The notes beneath the pieces were generated by a model. That model ran no database searches. It was not told the DNA's origin and worked only from the letters and a program-made list of their open reading frames with translations. This document shows, one piece after another, positions 61,606 to 64,000 of a stretch of 64,000 nt of DNA. Source of the DNA: Siminovitchia acidinfaciens (GTDB lineage: Bacteria > Bacillota > Bacilli > Bacillales > Bacillaceae_C); NCBI RefSeq assembly GCF_003605385.1, contig NZ_QYTV02000001.1, positions 456,249-520,248 on the forward strand, in the 5' to 3' direction. Positions within the stretch are counted from its first letter, which is position 1. Each line of letters starts with the position of its first letter. The translations under genes and the position numbers were made by a program.

Positions 61606-62856
61606 ATGAAACTTAAAAAGTTTGCCATGTTTATATTGGCGGTCCTTTTGCTTGGAGCATGCGGAAGCAAGGCCGATGATAAAAAAGAAGAGGCGAAACC
61701 GGCTGCAACAGAAGAAAAAACAGACAAAACTGAAGCTGTAGAAACGAATGCTGAGCAAAGAGATGGGGAAGAGGGATCTGCCGAAAAGGAAGACGATGGC
61801 TCGGTGTTGAATCCATATATCGCTGAGGATCTGGGCGCAGATGTTGAAGTTATTTTTACAAATAAAAACCCAGGATTGAAACATAAGTTCAGTGATGATG
61901 TAATCATTGAAATTGATGAGTACCAAATTGTCCATGTATCAAATATGAACGAATCAAGCAAGACGAACTTCGATGATGAGGGTGAAGGCTATGTCCTTAC
62001 ATATAAAATGACATTGGATAACAAATCCAAGGAAGACGTTTATTATGCAGGAGGGGTGTCCCTGTTGTCGGATGACGGAGCGGATTACATCATCCCTAGA
62101 CGGCATCTTGTCGACCGAGATCAGTGGCTGAAGGATGACGATTCAGAAGATGTTTCACAATTCTCTAAAGGAAAGAGCTTTACTGGAATGAACGCCCATT
62201 CCATGACAAAAGCACAGTTTGATAAATTGAGCTCACCAACATTGAAAATTGATGCCTTATTCTTAAATAACGACACGTCCAAACGATTGGGCGAAGATGC
62301 TGTCTTTAAATTGCCGTTTAATGATAAGGGAGCTGAAAAAGCCGCAGCATCAGGAGAACAGTATCAGGATAAAATGGTGACAGACAATATTGCGGACAAG
62401 GAAATCTTTTTTGAGAAAACCGAGATCAATGAAACAAAAGAAATTGATGGTGTTAAAATTACGCTAGACGGCGTCCAATATGCAAACGTGACTCCAACAG
62501 ATGGCCATGCGGAAAGATTTTCAAATTTTGGCGACAGCGGCCTGGTGGCAATCACTCTTAAAACAACAATCGAAAACGGCAGCGACACTCCTTTTGATAA
62601 ATATTTGATCGATAGAAAATTAACAATTGATGAAAACCGTGGAACGATGTTCAACCAGGGAATGCTTGAGCCGAACTACTCCGGAACATTCAACCCTGAG
62701 GACAAAGATGAATTGCTCACAGTATTCCTGTTCAGAAAAGACGAGTTCGACATCTTTAAAAAGTTTGAATTACAAGTCGGACCGCTTAAAGATGAAAACG
62801 CAAAGGCGCTGTTTAAAGAAAAAACAGTCACATTCGAATTGCCAGTGAAGAAGTAG
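61606..62856 (+). CDS. DUF5068-like lipoprotein
   Basis: 416 aa. Signal peptide with lipobox LGAC (Cys19), acidic/Lys-rich linker (20-65), then two similar beta-sandwich domains of about 160 residues (each with a pattern of GYVLTYKMTLDNKSKEDVYY and LVAITLKTTIENGSDTPFDK), as in DUF5068/telomeric-repeat-like extracellular proteins of bacilli. Attached to the outer face of the membrane. Function unknown. Confidence 0.7.
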   Translation: MKLKKFAMFILAVLLLGACGSKADDKKEEAKPAATEEKTDKTEAVETNAEQRDGEEGSAEKEDDGSVLNPYIAEDLGADVEVIFTNKNPGLKHKFSDDVIIEIDEYQIVHVSNMNESSKTNFDDEGEGYVLTYKMTLDNKSKEDVYYAGGVSLLSDDGADYIIPRRHLVDRDQWLKDDDSEDVSQFSKGKSFTGMNAHSMTKAQFDKLSSPTLKIDALFLNNDTSKRLGEDAVFKLPFNDKGAEKAAASGEQYQDKMVTDNIADKEIFFEKTEINETKEIDGVKITLDGVQYANVTPTDGHAERFSNFGDSGLVAITLKTTIENGSDTPFDKYLIDRKLTIDENRGTMFNQGMLEPNYSGTFNPEDKDELLTVFLFRKDEFDIFKKFELQVGPLKDENAKALFKEKTVTFELPVKK

Positions 62857-62866
62857 TCGGAAATGT

Positions 62867-62912
62867 AATCCGGTCCAAAGTGATCAAATCATTTTGGACC
62901 GGATTTTTTTGT
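62867..62912 (+). terminator. Terminator of the lipoprotein gene
   Basis: AATCCGGTCCAAA / TTTGGACCGGATT perfect 13-bp stem (62867-62879, 62893-62905) and seven T. Confidence 0.9.
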
Positions 62913-63003
62913 GAAAAAGGGCTTGGACAAGGGTGGAGCGTGAAGAAGGTGTGAAAGGAGATAGGTGGGAGGAGCTATAGGCGATGATCGAGATTATGGT
63001 TTG

Positions 63004-63215
63004 AACGTGCATGTCCGGAATTGAATGTATGAACTCTCTTGTTCAATATTTGAATCCTGTCTTTTAAAAGTGCGAGCCTCGCAGTTCAACGTGCAAAGCC
63101 TATGTTTTATGTGTGAGCACCGTGGTTTACGTGCGAAATATCGGTATCAATGTTAGCCCCGCTGTGGAAAATGTAATGCCCGTTTTTAGCCATTAGAAGC
63201 CCGGACTCCAAGCGC
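63004..63215. repeat. Degenerate tandem repeat, about 21-bp period
   Basis: Ten units of 20-23 bases: starts near 63004, 63024, 63045, 63066, 63088, 63109, 63128, 63149, 63170 and 63191. Better-preserved members read AAGTGCGAGCCTCGCAGTTC, AACGTGCAAAGCCTATGTTT and TGTGTGAGCACCGTGGTTT. The units drift gradually in sequence. No coding frame. Confidence 0.5.
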
Positions 63216-63336
63216 TTAAACTAACTGCTCGGGTGTTCCACTACGATTCAACCTCTTGCAAAGTTCTCGATGGATGCATGATAATATTACTAGGGTTTTA
63301 TTTACTTGAATTAGTAGCCGGAGAGGATTTGATCAC

Positions 63337-64000
63337 GTGAGTATACCTAGAGCATTATCAATCGCAGGTTCTGCTGCAAGGGGAGGCGCAGGAATCCAGG
63401 CGGACTTAAAGACGTTCCAGGAGATGGACGTGTTTGGGCTTAGTTCTATCACGGCAATTGTTGCGACCCATCCACGCATGGATCAGGGCGTTTTCCCGTT
63501 AAAATTGGATGCAATTGAAGCGCAGGTGTACACGGCGCTGCGCGATATTGGAGCGGATGCGATAAAAACGGGGATGCTTTTTACAGAGGAAATTATCACA
63601 CATGTGGCCAAGTGGATTGAGGAATCGGATACGTCTAATATCGTTGTGGACCCGGTCATGATCGGTAAAATGGGTTCGGCGTTGTTAAAAGACGATGCCA
63701 TTGAGGCTGTAAAAACCAAATTGATACCATTAGCCACAATCATTACGCCAAATATGCCGGAGGCTGCGCGACTGATGGAAACGGATCAGCAGCTCAATTC
63801 GGTTGATGACTTGAAGCAAGCGGCGGAAGAGTTGCAAAAACTTGGTCCCAAGTATGTTCTTGTAAAAGGCGGCCGTCTGGAAGGACCGGCGGTTGATGTA
63901 TTATTTGATGGGAACGAATTCCGTATTCTTGAAGCTCCGCGGATTGATACCATCCATACAAATGGAGCGGGATGCAGCTATTCCGCAGCCATTACGGCCC
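63337..64000 (+). CDS. pdxK: Pyridoxine/pyridoxal kinase PdxK-type (3' truncated)
   Basis: At least 221 aa, cut by the window edge. GTG at 63337 after GGAGAGG. Ribokinase-like fold of the ThiD/PdxK family: IAGSAARGGAGIQADLKTFQ (8-27), IKTGML (about 79-84), VVDPVMIGK (106-114), and the anion hole HTNGAGCSYSAAITA close to the end of the window. The substitution of the usual AGSDSSGG by AGSAARGG is a little unusual in the substrate-facing loop. Phosphorylates pyridoxine-type vitamers (or HMP), to feed PLP synthesis. Confidence 0.8.
   Translation, partial: MSIPRALSIAGSAARGGAGIQADLKTFQEMDVFGLSSITAIVATHPRMDQGVFPLKLDAIEAQVYTALRDIGADAIKTGMLFTEEIITHVAKWIEESDTSNIVVDPVMIGKMGSALLKDDAIEAVKTKLIPLATIITPNMPEAARLMETDQQLNSVDDLKQAAEELQKLGPKYVLVKGGRLEGPAVDVLFDGNEFRILEAPRIDTIHTNGAGCSYSAAITA

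Noticed and set aside
61561-61961. Minus-strand frames opposite the lipoprotein at 61606
   Set aside because: The plus-strand gene has a clear lipobox, RBS and terminator; the frames opposite are low-complexity shadows of its Glu/Lys linker.

Overview
The window is low-GC Gram-positive DNA that looks like a soil Bacillaceae chromosome (Bacillus, Mesobacillus or Cytobacillus type). Support: AGGAGG-type ribosome binding sites, frequent TTG and GTG starts, stem plus T-run terminators, and genes with Bacillus-type partners (GlnK/GlnL, GlpP, KipI/KipA/YcsF, NrnB, bacillithiol-type DinB proteins, a FIMAH-type tail domain). I found no rRNA, tRNA, prophage, intact insertion sequence or CRISPR array. 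Both ends of the window cut genes: an ABC solute-binding protein at the left and a PdxK-type kinase at the right.

Layout. 1-5.7 kb: end of a PotD-like binding protein, an unrecognised protein, and a two-subunit N,N-dimethylformamidase (minus strand). 6.2-12.9 kb: a catabolic operon with a FadR-type GntR regulator, two small membrane proteins, a DMT transporter, hydantoinase/oxoprolinase A and B subunits and a Cys-rich small protein; its leader carries a sigma-A promoter, a FadR-like palindrome and a near-consensus cre site. 13-22 kb: a degraded accessory zone of lipoproteins, small membrane proteins, a conspicuously GC-rich methyltransferase, two DinB-fold proteins (the other is at 47.8 kb), a secreted M19 dipeptidase, several gene remnants, a broken cold-shock gene and dispersed short repeats.

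22-31 kb: an amino-acid/peptide module. A glutamate/dicarboxylate symporter is divergent from a GlnK-like kinase, and a GlnL-like response regulator lies 5 kb away beyond two secreted M14 carboxypeptidases. A GlnL-type direct repeat sits at the symporter promoter. 31-38.5 kb: an SDR, truncated fadF, YolD-like and gabT remnants, a 5-oxoprolinase operon (pxpB-pxpC-pxpA) with a KipR-like IclR regulator, and a frameshifted Crp/Fnr gene. 39-50 kb: a secreted glycerophosphodiesterase, a decayed alanine dehydrogenase, an intact cold-shock gene, lipoproteins, a DinB protein, NrnB and a polysaccharide deacetylase. 51.2-51.7 kb: nine tandem 52-bp hairpin-forming repeats.

52-58.7 kb: GlpP antiterminator, then a probable GlpP-controlled leader and a glycerol-3-phosphate type ABC importer (ugpB-A-E, TIM-barrel enzyme, ugpC, HAD phosphatase). 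58.7-64 kb: a SLAP-domain protein, a small alarmone synthetase operon that ends in its own TetR regulator and starts at a twin palindrome, a lipoprotein and pdxK. The common theme is scavenging of amides, cyclic amides, peptides, 5-oxoproline and glycerophosphodiesters, set in a chromosome region with much gene decay. Identifications rest on motif and family recognition by eye; no database search was run.
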